64,000 nucleotides of DNA, taken from positions 3,473,001 through 3,537,000 of the forward strand of contig NC_021237.1 in the NCBI RefSeq assembly GCF_000397205.1, in the 5' to 3' direction. Each line of letters opens with the position of its first letter. Position 1 is the stretch's first letter. Below, one piece after another: positions 42,491-51,167 of this stretch. The DNA comes from Pseudomonas protegens CHA0. Lineage in GTDB: Bacteria > Pseudomonadota > Gammaproteobacteria > Pseudomonadales > Pseudomonadaceae. The position numbers and the translations under genes are program-made. Below the pieces are notes generated by a model that was not told the origin of the DNA, made no database searches, and was given only the letters and a program-made list of their open reading frames with translations.

Positions 42491-44638
42491 TCATGCCCGG
42501 CCCATCAAGGGGTCGCTGATGCTGTGTGCTCCGGTTTCCAGGCGCCCGGCGATCCGGCGCAGCCAGCCGCCGTCGCTGCGCAGCGTCAGGTCGTACCAGC
42601 CGCCACTGCCCTCGCAGGCAAACACCTGGCGCACCTCGCCCCGGGCCGGTACCGCCAAGGTCCATGGGCCCTGCTGGGTGTAGGGGCAGCGATCGATACT
42701 GATGACCACCCCGTGTTCCCCCGGATTGCTCAGGGTCAGTTGCAACTGGCTGTTGCTGGTGGTCACCAGCAGTTCGGGCTGCAGGGTTTTCAGGTCGCCG
42801 TGGAAACTGCGGTGAAACCCGTTGGGGCCTAGGACCCAGAGCTGATAGCGCTCCACCACCGGCCAGCTGTCCTGCAGGGCCTTGCCGGCTTCCACGGTAT
42901 AACGGCGGGGAATCTCGCTCAGGTGCAGGCCATCGTAGACATGCAATACCGCCCCTTGCTCCCCAGTGTTCTGCAGGCTCAGCGACAAGGTGCGAGCCTT
43001 GGGATCGGCCTGGCTGTCCACATGCAGCCGATAGGGCAAGGCCCGGGAAGGCCGGGCCAGGCGCTGCTGCTGCGGCGCCAGTTGCTGGCCGGCCGAGGGC
43101 AGCGGTACCGGCAGCAGTTTCTCCTGGCGCTGGCGCAGGCTGTCGGCGGCCTGGCGGGTAGTGGTCTGCAGCGCGGGAAGGGTTTCATGGTTGGGGTCGG
43201 CAAAGTTGAACGCCGAGGTCAGGTCGCCGCAGACTGCCCGCCGCCAGGCGCTGATGTTCGGCTCTCGCACGCCAAAGCGTTTCTCGAGAAATTGCAGCAC
43301 CGAGGTATGGTCGAACACTTGCGAGTTGACCCAGCCACCACGGCTCCAGGGCGACAGCACCAGCATCGGCACCCGCGGCCCCGGCCCGTATACGCCGCCA
43401 TCGGGCAAGGGTTGCTGGGTCGAGCCCGCCGGGGCCGGATGGGTGAACAGTTCGTTGTCGAAACCCAGGGTGGACTTGCCGGCAAAGCTGCCGTCCTTGC
43501 GCCGCGAAGGCGCCGAGGGCGACGGCATATGGTCGAAGAAGCCGTCGTTTTCATCGTAGGTCACCAGCAGTACCGTCTTGCTCCAGACCTCGGGGTTGCT
43601 GGTCAAGGCCAGGAGAATTTCCTGGGTGAACCAGCCGCCCTGCACCGGGCTCGAAGGCCCGGGATGCTCGGAATAGGCTGCCGGCGCGACAATCCAGCTG
43701 ACCTGGGGCAGCTTGCCGGCCTGCACGTCGTTGCGAAACCCGCCAATGATGGTCGAAAGGTTGCTGCCGCTGCTGGCCGGCAGGGTGTTGCCATTGCCCT
43801 TGTACAGCGGCGCCACGGCGTTGAGCCCGTCGCTGTAGGGCACGAAGGCATTGAAATCCTTCGGCGGCTGGGCCGGGTTGCCGACCTGCACGCTGGCGGC
43901 CCGGTACTGCCGGAACCCCGCCAGCGGGTTGTCGCCGAAGTTGTCCGGCAGGTGCTGGTACACCTTCCAGCTCACGCCCTGCTCTTCCAGGCGCTCGGGG
44001 TAAGTCTTCCAGCTGTAGCCGACATTCACCGGCCCCGGGCCGTCCCATTCGTTGACCACCGCCGCCACCTTGGCTGCGCTCGCGCCATTGCTGCCAGTCC
44101 AGAGGAACAGCCGGTTGGGGTTGGTGCCGGCGTGCACCGAGCAGTGGTAGGCGTCACACAGGGTGAAGGTGTTGGCCAGGGCGAACTGGAAAGGCAGTTC
44201 CTGCTCGCGGTAGTAGCCCATGGAGGTATTGGTCTTGTAGGTCGGCCAGGCGCTGATACGCCCCTCGCCCCAGGCCGAGTGGGCGTCCGCCCAGGAATGC
44301 GGGGTGCCGCTGACGCGCTGGGCGTTGCCCTTGCTGCTGTCCAGGTGATAAGGCATCACCAGCCGGCCCTTGCCCTGTTGCTCCCACACTTCCCGTTGAC
44401 CGGTCTGGGGGATGGTGAAGCGGTCACTGAAGCCGCGTACCCCGGGAAAGGTGCCGAAGTAGTGGTCGAACGAACGGTTTTCCTGCATCAGGATCACCAC
44501 GTGCTCGACGTCCTTGATGGTCCCGGTCCGATTGTTCGCCGGTATCGCCAGGGCCTGGCGGATGGATGCCGGCAATGAGGAAAAGAAAGTACCGATGGCG
44601 GCCGCTTGCAAGAGCTTCCTGCGTGTAAGACTGGGCAT
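42491..44638 (-). CDS. plcN: phosphocholine-specific (non-hemolytic type) phospholipase C
   Basis: 715 residues. The N-terminus TRRKLLQAAAIGTFFSSLPA is a twin-arginine signal, as known for the Pseudomonas PlcH/PlcN family. The catalytic phosphoesterase domain starts HVVILMQENRSFDHYFGTF, with the nucleophile Thr expected downstream and a metal site around YDENDGFFDHMPSP. Two C-terminal beta domains (DUF756-type) follow from about residue 510. It hydrolyses phosphatidylcholine or phosphatidylserine after export. No PlcR-like partner lies beside it. PlcN fits better than PlcH by size and missing PlcR, but activity type is inferred. Confidence 0.88.
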   Translation of the reverse strand: MPSLTRRKLLQAAAIGTFFSSLPASIRQALAIPANNRTGTIKDVEHVVILMQENRSFDHYFGTFPGVRGFSDRFTIPQTGQREVWEQQGKGRLVMPYHLDSSKGNAQRVSGTPHSWADAHSAWGEGRISAWPTYKTNTSMGYYREQELPFQFALANTFTLCDAYHCSVHAGTNPNRLFLWTGSNGASAAKVAAVVNEWDGPGPVNVGYSWKTYPERLEEQGVSWKVYQHLPDNFGDNPLAGFRQYRAASVQVGNPAQPPKDFNAFVPYSDGLNAVAPLYKGNGNTLPASSGSNLSTIIGGFRNDVQAGKLPQVSWIVAPAAYSEHPGPSSPVQGGWFTQEILLALTSNPEVWSKTVLLVTYDENDGFFDHMPSPSAPSRRKDGSFAGKSTLGFDNELFTHPAPAGSTQQPLPDGGVYGPGPRVPMLVLSPWSRGGWVNSQVFDHTSVLQFLEKRFGVREPNISAWRRAVCGDLTSAFNFADPNHETLPALQTTTRQAADSLRQRQEKLLPVPLPSAGQQLAPQQQRLARPSRALPYRLHVDSQADPKARTLSLSLQNTGEQGAVLHVYDGLHLSEIPRRYTVEAGKALQDSWPVVERYQLWVLGPNGFHRSFHGDLKTLQPELLVTTSNSQLQLTLSNPGEHGVVISIDRCPYTQQGPWTLAVPARGEVRQVFACEGSGGWYDLTLRSDGGWLRRIAGRLETGAHSISDPLMGRA

Positions 44639-44969
44639 GGGTTATTGAGTCCTTATGGTTGCAGCGCGATATATAACGCTGCCCCCAAGGTATTGGTCGC
44701 AAATAACAATGCAGTGACATTGCCATTGCAGTTGGTTCATGAAACGTACAACTACCCGCCACTGCCCTACCTTGCCAGTTCGGCAATAACGCATTGCCAG
44801 GTAACGCAGGAAGAATATTTCATGAATAAAACACCCGAGTTCAAGAAACGCCCGGTACATTTCGCCGGCGCCTTAACTTTGCGCTGGCGAAATGCACTAT
44901 TGAATGGGCCAGAAAACAGGCTTCGCACACTCCCTGGGCTGTATCCGTTTTACCGGAGAAAGCACAATG
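44639..44969. other. 331-bp intergenic region, AT-richer
   Basis: Holds the plcN upstream region (minus strand) and the downstream end of a hydrolase gene. A 65-codon frame beginning ATGAATAAAACACCC at 44821 runs into the hydrolase gene's end on the opposite strand; it has no recognised family and I do not call it. No clear Pho box or terminator. Confidence 0.45.
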
Positions 44970-45980
44970 CTATTGAAGGCTATCGGCTACTTCATTGCGC
45001 TGGACCCGCAGCGGGTTGAATAGCAGGCGAATGAACTGCGGATCTCGGGCCAGTTTGTAATCTTCACCGACAAAGTATTCTTTGGCGGCCGGGTCATTCT
45101 TGCCGATATATAAGATCCAGGCCGTGGTAATACCGGCAAACTCATCTTCCCTGACGCTTCTGACCGGGCTGAAATGGGTGGCGTTATGGGCGGTTGCGCT
45201 CCAGCCCGGCACGGCCTTGATCAGCCCGCCCTGCCACAGCCTTGGCCAGGCCCAGGCCGGGACCACTACGTCCGCTGCGCCGGTGAGCACCAGGGTCGGT
45301 GTCTTTACCGTGGAGCCAAGGCCGATCGGCCCGGGTTCGATCGGCAGCGAGCCGATATAGCGCAACTGCGGGTCGATGCCCTTCAAGGTCTCTGGCAAGA
45401 GGCTTGCCGATAGAATCGATGCGCCTCCTCCCGCCGAATGCCCCGCCACAATGGTGCGCGACAGGTCGACCTTGCCGAACAGTGGCGAGGTCGGGTCCTG
45501 GTTGAGCTTGCTCAGTTCCAGGGCGCCGAGCACATGCATGGTGGGGGCGGTGTTGATGAAGTCCGAGGAGATGATCACGATGAAGCCGTAGCTCGCCCAC
45601 AGCCGCAGCAGATCTGTGTACTGCCCCTGATTGGAGAGAATACCGCCAACGAAGTTGACCACTGGCAACTTGTCCAATTGCTTGATATTGGACGGGTAAT
45701 AGACACTGGTGGAGATCGGATTGGAGAATCCGTAAGGAAAGGACTGATTGCATTGCAGGCTGTTATCCAACAGCATGATCCGCGCCAATACCCCCAACAA
45801 CCCACGGCAATCACTCAGAACAGCATTGGTGCTGACTGCATAGGGCCCTGGAGACTTAGCATATTGATCATTGGCCAGCCCAAATGCCGGAACCAATTGC
45901 GAAGCAATAGCCAACTTGCCCCAAATAACCAACATCATGGCCAGGCCGAACTTTGTAGCCAGGTTGCGAATCCACTTCAT
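44970..45980 (-). CDS. exported alpha/beta hydrolase
   Basis: 336 residues. An N-terminal hydrophobic segment (residues 10-26) looks like a signal peptide. AGHSAGGGASI carries the nucleophile Ser, GAADVVVP the Asp and ATHFSP the His, with VVNFVGGILS as the likely oxyanion region. Two Cys pairs are possible in the N-terminal region. The architecture resembles cutinase/dienelactone-type polyesterases, but the substrate is unknown. Codon use is less GC-rich than in its neighbours (many AAT, ATA, TTG codons), hinting at later acquisition. It lies 331 bp from plcN in the same direction. Confidence 0.75.
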   Translation of the reverse strand: MKWIRNLATKFGLAMMLVIWGKLAIASQLVPAFGLANDQYAKSPGPYAVSTNAVLSDCRGLLGVLARIMLLDNSLQCNQSFPYGFSNPISTSVYYPSNIKQLDKLPVVNFVGGILSNQGQYTDLLRLWASYGFIVIISSDFINTAPTMHVLGALELSKLNQDPTSPLFGKVDLSRTIVAGHSAGGGASILSASLLPETLKGIDPQLRYIGSLPIEPGPIGLGSTVKTPTLVLTGAADVVVPAWAWPRLWQGGLIKAVPGWSATAHNATHFSPVRSVREDEFAGITTAWILYIGKNDPAAKEYFVGEDYKLARDPQFIRLLFNPLRVQRNEVADSLQ

Positions 45981-46268
45981 CGATAATTCCTTTATCTGTC
46001 TGCTTTCCCTGCAGGACCGAATACCTGTACCTGGCCATGCTCCCTATATTGCAAATATCTTCAAACTTGCAGTGCACGTCATTCAACTGCAATAGCGCTG
46101 AAACATTCTCTGCTTAGTTGCATTGAATACGTTCGCGACCCTAGATCAGGACAAATTCGCAGGTCAATGACTATTTAACATCCGGGCCGTGATAAAACCG
46201 GCTGCAACGCCCGGGGCCGCCCCCCCCTGGCCTCGGGCATCACAGCTGGCACCCCGTGGATGAGCGGG

Positions 46269-47192
46269 CTAGACCAGCCCGCCAAAACGCCGATAGTAGC
46301 TTTCGCCGACATCCGGCAACGGGCCATCGGCGTTCTCCAGGGCAGTGGCCAGCCATTCTTCGGCCCGGGCCTGGATCAGGCGATAGATGTTGCGACACAA
46401 CTGGCGCGCCGCGCGGCCTTCCCAATCCCCGGGCAGCAGTTCGTCGGGCAGTTGCGGATCGCGCAGCAGCAGCTTGCGGTACTCATGAATCAGCAGCAGC
46501 CGGGCCAGGAAGCAATCCTGGGGCTGCAACTGCTCCTGCTCGCGCAGGGCCTGCCAGAGCGGGCGGAACAGCTGGATGAACTCGCTGTAGTGGGCTGCCA
46601 GTTCATCGATGTTCCAGCTTTCCCGCACTTGCAGGCGCAGGGCCCTGGAACCCAGGACATCCTGGGGCGTGGTCTCGAAGACGATGGTGTCTTCCTGGGC
46701 ACCAAGCTCCGCCAGGGTGGCGTTGATATCGGCCCGATCACTGCGCGGGCAGGCCAGCAGTACCGGCGACATGGCGCCGAACCCCTGCCATTCCAGCTCT
46801 TCGCGCACCTGCTTGCGCAACTCGACAGACAGTTGCGAGAGCATCACCAGGCACCAGGCGCCGTCCCAGGCCGGCACTCCGGCGCTGTACACGCGCTTGA
46901 AGGCTTTGTCGAAGCGCCGGCGCCCGGTCAGGGTCAGGCTGTAGTAACTGCGCCGGCCGACCTTTTCAGCGCTCAGCCAGCCCTCTTTGCTCAGGCGGAA
47001 GATCGAGGTGCGGATCAAGCGCTCGTTGATCCCCATGGGCTCCAGCAACTGAATCAGGCTGCCCAGCCACACCGTGCCGCCGTGGGGCTCGATGGCATCG
47101 CCGTACAGGGTGATGATCAGCGAACTGGCGCGGATCGGAGTCTGCTCCTGGAAACGTTTGATCAGGTGGTTCAGTGGCGCTAGGGACGACAT
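46269..47192 (-). CDS. paaX: PaaX, phenylacetyl-CoA-responsive repressor
   Basis: 307 residues, the usual PaaX length. A GntR-like winged helix near the N-terminus (RLIRTSIFRLSKEGWLSAEKVGRRSYYSL) is followed by the PaaX core (AWDGAWCLVMLSQL) and the PaaX C-terminal domain. It represses paa promoters until phenylacetyl-CoA binds. It is transcribed with paaY, 64 bp upstream in the same direction, and divergently from the catabolic genes. Candidate operators precede paaG and paaA. Confidence 0.92.
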   Translation of the reverse strand: MSSLAPLNHLIKRFQEQTPIRASSLIITLYGDAIEPHGGTVWLGSLIQLLEPMGINERLIRTSIFRLSKEGWLSAEKVGRRSYYSLTLTGRRRFDKAFKRVYSAGVPAWDGAWCLVMLSQLSVELRKQVREELEWQGFGAMSPVLLACPRSDRADINATLAELGAQEDTIVFETTPQDVLGSRALRLQVRESWNIDELAAHYSEFIQLFRPLWQALREQEQLQPQDCFLARLLLIHEYRKLLLRDPQLPDELLPGDWEGRAARQLCRNIYRLIQARAEEWLATALENADGPLPDVGESYYRRFGGLV

Positions 47193-47256
47193 GGATGTAC
47201 CGGTAAAAAAGGAAGGAATATAGCGGGTTTCAGGCAGCTATAACGCCCGGGCAGGT

Positions 47257-47850
47257 TCATGGGCGAGCCTTGGGGCGCAGCGCACTGTTGCCGATTCGCG
47301 GGCGTCCGGGCTCTGCCTCCCGCAGCGGCTCGCAAGGCCGCATCTGCGCCAGGCAACGCCTGGCCAGCTGTTGGTATTCGCGGGTCCCCGCCTGCTTCCA
47401 GGCCAGCTCCGCATCACTGAGCGGGCGGCTGACCCGGGCCGGCGTGCCCATGATCAGCGACTGTGGCGCACACTCGAAGCCGGCCTTGACGAAGGCTGCC
47501 GCGGAAACGATGCAACGGGGCGCGATATGCGCGTTGTCCATCACCACCGCATTCATGCCCACCAGGGCGTCGGCGCCAATTCGACAGCCATGCAGGACAG
47601 CGCCATGACCTATATGGCCGTTGCGCTCGACCACCGTATCGCTGTCGGGAAAACCATGCATCACACACGTATCCTGCAGGTTTGCCCCCTCCTCCAGAAC
47701 GATCCGCCCAAAATCGCCCCGCAAGCTGGCCAACGGGCCGACGTAACAATGGGCGCCGACAATCACATCACCAATCAGCACCGCTGAAGGGTGCACATAA
47801 GCGCTGGGGTCGACCACCGGGGTCAATCCATCGAGGCTGTAACAGGTCAT
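47257..47850 (-). CDS. paaY: PaaY, gamma-carbonic-anhydrase-fold thioesterase
   Basis: 197 residues. Left-handed beta-helix hexapeptide repeats run from about residue 15 ([36 protein letters not shown]), with His ligands in MHGFPDS and [13 protein letters not shown]. PaaY hydrolyses 2-hydroxycyclohepta-1,4,6-triene-1-carboxyl-CoA, a dead-end product of the paa pathway. ATG preceded by AAGGAA; nine further upstream codons are dismissed. Divergent from the paaF stub/paaG. Confidence 0.88.
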   Translation of the reverse strand: MTCYSLDGLTPVVDPSAYVHPSAVLIGDVIVGAHCYVGPLASLRGDFGRIVLEEGANLQDTCVMHGFPDSDTVVERNGHIGHGAVLHGCRIGADALVGMNAVVMDNAHIAPRCIVSAAAFVKAGFECAPQSLIMGTPARVSRPLSDAELAWKQAGTREYQQLARRCLAQMRPCEPLREAEPGRPRIGNSALRPKARP

Positions 47851-48073
47851 GGAGAGGTTCCTTGAAGAACACGTCATCTGAAAGCAGGAAATACGATGAA
47901 CTGCGGATGGCAGTTTGTATCAGATTATTGGCCACGCACAAGACCGGCGCCGCCGCAGTCAGCCAGCCTGGCTGCTCCACAAAGACTTGTCAGTCCCGTA
48001 TTTATCAACGCTTTAGGCAGCCTGGAGGCTTTTGTCGTGAGCCTGGGGCCACAAAAAAAGCTGGACCGACACT

Positions 48074-48124
48074 CAAAATCAAGACACATTAAATTCACGT
48101 CGCTATTGTTTTTATGTATCACAT
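48074..48124 (+). promoter_or_regulatory. candidate PaaX-controlled promoter of paaG
   Basis: CAAAATCAA (48074-48082) and GTATCACAT (48116-48124) recur in the same order and similar spacing (42 versus 45 bp) before paaA (51164, 51209). The reverse complement of the first contains TTGATTTTG, similar to known PaaX half-sites (TGATTC core). It lies in the 355-bp divergent region between paaY and the paaF stub, which otherwise holds no gene. Confidence 0.5.
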
Positions 48125-48205
48125 TGGCGATATACTCGACGAAAACCGGCCAACCAGCCGACCCGACAATCGAGCCGACCACCGGCCACCCCGAGGACAT
48201 TCACC

Positions 48206-48280
48206 ATGCCTCAACGCCTTGCCTCCACGCCTGTCGGTGGTGTTCGCCTGATCGCCCAGCACAGAGCGCCCCGCCCATGA
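48206..48280 (+). pseudogene. paaF: paaF remnant (N-terminal stub of enoyl-CoA hydratase)
   Basis: A 24-codon frame starting MPQRLASTPVGGVRLIAQHR. Its first part aligns with the PaaF N-terminus of Pseudomonas (M-P-...-GVRLI...RP), at the position paaF occupies in other Pseudomonas paa clusters. The remaining roughly 235 codons are gone. The stub keeps its ribosome site (GAGGA) and its stop overlaps the paaG ATG (ATGA), so it may now only serve to couple translation into paaG. Normal PaaF hydrates 2,3-dehydroadipyl-CoA. Confidence 0.7.
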
Positions 48281-49068
48281 ACTTCACCACCATCCTGTTC
48301 TCCATCAGCGAGGGCGTGGCCCTTCTCAGCCTCAACCGCCCCGAACAGCTCAACAGCTTCAACCCGACGATGCACCGCGAGGTTCAGGCAGCCCTGGACC
48401 TGGTGCGCAATGACCCGCAGGTGCGGGTCCTGCTGCTGACCGGGGAAGGCCGGGGCTTCTGTGCCGGGCAAGACCTGGGCGAGCGCACCGTGGCACCCGG
48501 CGTCGCCGCGCCGGACCTGGGGGCCTCCATCGAAACCTTCTACAACCCCCTGGTGCGGGCCCTGCGGGACCTGCCGCTGCCGGTGATCTGCGCGGTCAAC
48601 GGGGTGGCCGCCGGGGCCGGGGCCAACCTGCCCCTGGCCTGCGATCTGGTACTGGCCGCACGCTCGGCAAGCTTTATTCAGGCCTTCTGCAAGCTCGGGC
48701 TGGTTCCCGATTCCGGCGGTACCTGGCTGCTGCCGCGCCTGGTGGGCATGGCCCGGGCCAAGGCCCTGGCCCTGCTCGGCAACCGCCTGAGTGCCGAACA
48801 GGCCGAGCAGTGGGGCCTGATCTACCAGTGCGTGGATGATGCCCAACTGCGGGACCAGGCCCTGAGCCTGGCCCGGCACCTGGCCACCCAACCCACCTAC
48901 GGCCTGGGCCTGATCAAGCGCAGCCTCAATGCCAGCCTGCACAACAGCTTCGATGAGCAACTGGACCTGGAGCGCGACCTGCAACGCCTGGCCGGTTGCA
49001 GCGAGGACTACCGCGAAGGCGTCAGCGCCTTCATGGAAAAACGCAGCCCCGTGTTCAAGGGCTGCTGA
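48277..49068 (+). CDS. paaG: PaaG, 1,2-epoxyphenylacetyl-CoA isomerase
   Basis: 263 residues (E. coli 262), crotonase fold. GRGFCAGQDLGER provides the oxyanion and catalytic Asp region, and GVAAGAGANLPLACDLVLAA the second oxyanion loop. It converts ring 1,2-epoxyphenylacetyl-CoA to oxepin-CoA after PaaABCE. The ATG overlaps the stop of the paaF stub; a longer upstream frame is out of family. In other Pseudomonas clusters paaH follows; here only 27 bp with a ribosome site (AAGGAGG) separate paaG from paaI. Confidence 0.9.
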   Translation: MNFTTILFSISEGVALLSLNRPEQLNSFNPTMHREVQAALDLVRNDPQVRVLLLTGEGRGFCAGQDLGERTVAPGVAAPDLGASIETFYNPLVRALRDLPLPVICAVNGVAAGAGANLPLACDLVLAARSASFIQAFCKLGLVPDSGGTWLLPRLVGMARAKALALLGNRLSAEQAEQWGLIYQCVDDAQLRDQALSLARHLATQPTYGLGLIKRSLNASLHNSFDEQLDLERDLQRLAGCSEDYREGVSAFMEKRSPVFKGC

Positions 49069-49095
49069 CCACGGCGACTCCAAGGAGGCCCCTGC

Positions 49096-49545
49096 ATGAC
49101 TGAACATGACGCCATGGAACTGGCCCGGCGCTGCGCCCGGACCCTGTTCGAACGTGACCCGGCAAGCAACGCCCTGGGCATGCGCCTGTTGTCGGTGGCG
49201 CCCGGTGCGGCGCGCCTGGGCATGAGCGTGCGGGCCGACATGCTGCAGGGCCACGGCACCTGCCACGGCGGCCTGATCTTCACCCTCGCCGATTCGGCCT
49301 TCGCCATTGCCTGCAACAGCCATGACCGGGCCACAGTGGCCCTGGGTTGCAGCATCGAGTACATCGCCCCGGCGCAGTTGGGCGACACCCTGACCGCCGA
49401 CTGCCATGAACAGAACCGCGGCGGCCGCACCGGCCACTACGCGGTGCGCGTGGAAAACCAGCAGGGCCGGCTCATCGCCCTGCTCCAAGGCAAATCCTAC
49501 CAAGTGCACGGCCCGGTGCTGACACAGGAGACCTCCCATGAATGA
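49096..49545 (+). CDS. paaI: PaaI, hydroxyphenylacetyl-CoA thioesterase
   Basis: 149 residues, hotdog fold. GHGTCHGGLIFTLADSAFAIACNS contains the active-site Asp and long helix of PaaI. It rescues CoA from stalled ring-hydroxylated or off-path phenylacetyl-CoA products. The ATG follows AAGGAGG. Its last codons overlap the start of the paaJ remnant (ATG at 49538), as expected if paaJ was originally coupled to it. Confidence 0.9.
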   Translation: MTEHDAMELARRCARTLFERDPASNALGMRLLSVAPGAARLGMSVRADMLQGHGTCHGGLIFTLADSAFAIACNSHDRATVALGCSIEYIAPAQLGDTLTADCHEQNRGGRTGHYAVRVENQQGRLIALLQGKSYQVHGPVLTQETSHE

Positions 49546-49671
49546 CCCACTGCTCATCGATGCCGTCCGTATCCTCATTGGCAGCGCCGGGGCCGCTACG
49601 CGCTGTGCACCATGTGCATCGGTGTCGACCCGGGCATCGCGCTGATCAGCGAGCGGCTGCAAGCACAGTAA
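49538..49671 (+). pseudogene. paaJ: paaJ remnant (internally deleted, frameshifted thiolase)
   Basis: The first codons read MNDPLLIDAVRI, like the thiolase N-terminus. The last 26 codons (49591-49668, frame +2 relative to the start) read GRYALCTMCIGVDPGIALIS..., the conserved C-terminus including the active-site Cys region. About 360 codons between are deleted and the two ends are out of frame. Both start and stop are preserved (TAA at 49669). PaaJ normally performs both thiolysis steps of the lower pathway. Confidence 0.85.
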
Positions 49672-49764
49672 AAAGACTCCCCCGGGGCTCGCCTGCGCCC
49701 CGGGGCATGCACTCAGAGCCCGCCCGCCGGCGGGCTACAAGACAACAACAATTCGAGTGACACC

Positions 49765-51087
49765 ATGAACATGCCGATTGCCGGAACCGTGCCCGACGCG
49801 CTGCTGGACCCGATGGAAACCGCCAGCATCGACCACCTGCGCCAGCACCAGCTGGAACGCCTGCGCTGGAGCCTGAACCACGCCTACGACAGGGTCCCGC
49901 TGTACCGCCAGCGCTTCGACCAGCTCGGGGTGCACCCCCAGGACATCAAGCGCCTAGAAGACCTGGCGCACCTGCCCTTCACGACCAAGGCCGATCTGCG
50001 CGACCACTACCCCTATGGCATGTTCGCCGTGCCCATGGACCAGGTGGTACGCCTGCACGCCTCCAGCGGCACCACCGGTAAGCCCACGGTGGTCGGCTAC
50101 ACCCGCAACGACATCGACACCTGGGCGCAGGTGGTGGCGCGCTCGATCCGCGCCGCCGGCGGCCGGCCCGGGGACAAGGTGCATATTTCCTACGGCTATG
50201 GCCTGTTCACCGGCGGCCTGGGGGCGCACTACGGCGCCGAACGCCTGGGCTGCACGGTGATCCCCATGTCCGGCGGCCAGACCGAGAAGCAGGTGCAACT
50301 GATCAAGGATTTCCAGCCGGACATCATCATGGTCACCCCCTCCTACATGCTCAACATCGCCGACGAGATCGAGCGCCAGGGCCTGGACCCGCACCAGTTG
50401 GCGCTGCGCCTGGGAATCTTCGGTGCCGAACCCTGGACCGACGAACTGCGCAGTGCCATCGAACAGCGCCTGGGCATCACCGCCCTGGACATCTACGGGC
50501 TGTCGGAAATCATCGGCCCCGGGGTGGCCATGGAATGCGCGCAGACCCGCGACGGCCCTACCCTCTGGGAGGATCACTTCTACCCGGAAATCATCGACCC
50601 GATCACCGGCCAGGTACTGGCCGATGGCGAACTGGGCGAGCTGGTGCTCACCTCCCTGACCAAGGAAGCGCTGCCGATGATCCGCTATCGCACCCGCGAC
50701 CTGACCCGGCTGTTGCCGGGCACGGCGCGGCCCATGCGGCGCATCGACAAGATCACCGGGCGCAGCGACGACATGCTGATCATCCGCGGGGTCAACGTGT
50801 TCCCCACCCAGGTCGAAGAACAGGTGCTGAAGGTCGGGCAACTGGCCCCCTGCTACGAGATCCACCTGTACCGCCACGGCAACCTCGACAGCGTTGACAT
50901 CCACGTCGAGCTCAAGCCTGAGCACCAGCAACTGGGGGACGAGCAGCAGCGGGCCCTCTGCGGCGATCTCAGCCGCCACATAAAGACCCATATCGGTATC
51001 AGCTCGCGTATCGTTTTGCAGCCGGCATTCAGCATCAAGCGCTCCGAAGGCAAGGCCTGCCGGGTAATCGACAAACGCAACCGCTAA
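49765..51087 (+). CDS. paaK: PaaK, phenylacetate-CoA ligase
   Basis: 440 residues, usual length. The adenylating motif SSGTTGKPTVVGYT (about 95-108), the structural motif DIYGLSEIIGPGV and the C-terminal hinge/lysine region GRSDDMLIIRGVNVFPTQVEE are all intact. It activates phenylacetate to phenylacetyl-CoA, the true inducer and first intermediate. It follows the paaJ remnant by 93 bp and ends in an intrinsic terminator, so paaABCDE have their own promoter. Confidence 0.93.
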   Translation: MNMPIAGTVPDALLDPMETASIDHLRQHQLERLRWSLNHAYDRVPLYRQRFDQLGVHPQDIKRLEDLAHLPFTTKADLRDHYPYGMFAVPMDQVVRLHASSGTTGKPTVVGYTRNDIDTWAQVVARSIRAAGGRPGDKVHISYGYGLFTGGLGAHYGAERLGCTVIPMSGGQTEKQVQLIKDFQPDIIMVTPSYMLNIADEIERQGLDPHQLALRLGIFGAEPWTDELRSAIEQRLGITALDIYGLSEIIGPGVAMECAQTRDGPTLWEDHFYPEIIDPITGQVLADGELGELVLTSLTKEALPMIRYRTRDLTRLLPGTARPMRRIDKITGRSDDMLIIRGVNVFPTQVEEQVLKVGQLAPCYEIHLYRHGNLDSVDIHVELKPEHQQLGDEQQRALCGDLSRHIKTHIGISSRIVLQPAFSIKRSEGKACRVIDKRNR

Positions 51088-51101
51088 TCCATCCTTCCTG
51101 G

Positions 51102-51129
51102 AAGCCCCGCTGATGCGGGGCTTTTTTTT
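51102..51129 (+). terminator. intrinsic terminator after paaK
   Basis: Stem AAGCCCCGC / GCGGGGCTT with loop TGAT and eight T. It separates the paaG-paaI-paaK unit from paaABCDE. Confidence 0.92.
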
Positions 51130-51167
51130 GCCTTGGCAAAGGCCCAGGGGCGCAATGCGATACCAAA

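Noticed and set aside
44639..44822. Pho box upstream of plcN
   Set aside because: Phosphate control is known for this family, but I could not find two CTGTCAT-like repeats with proper 11-bp phasing.
44821..45019. 65-codon ORF (ATGAATAAAACACCC) overlapping the hydrolase gene end
   Set aside because: No recognised family or clear ribosome site, and its 3' half lies antisense in the hydrolase coding region.
49068..49096. paaH remnant between paaG and paaI
   Set aside because: Only 27 bp with a ribosome site remain; no sequence resembling the paaH start or end is visible.
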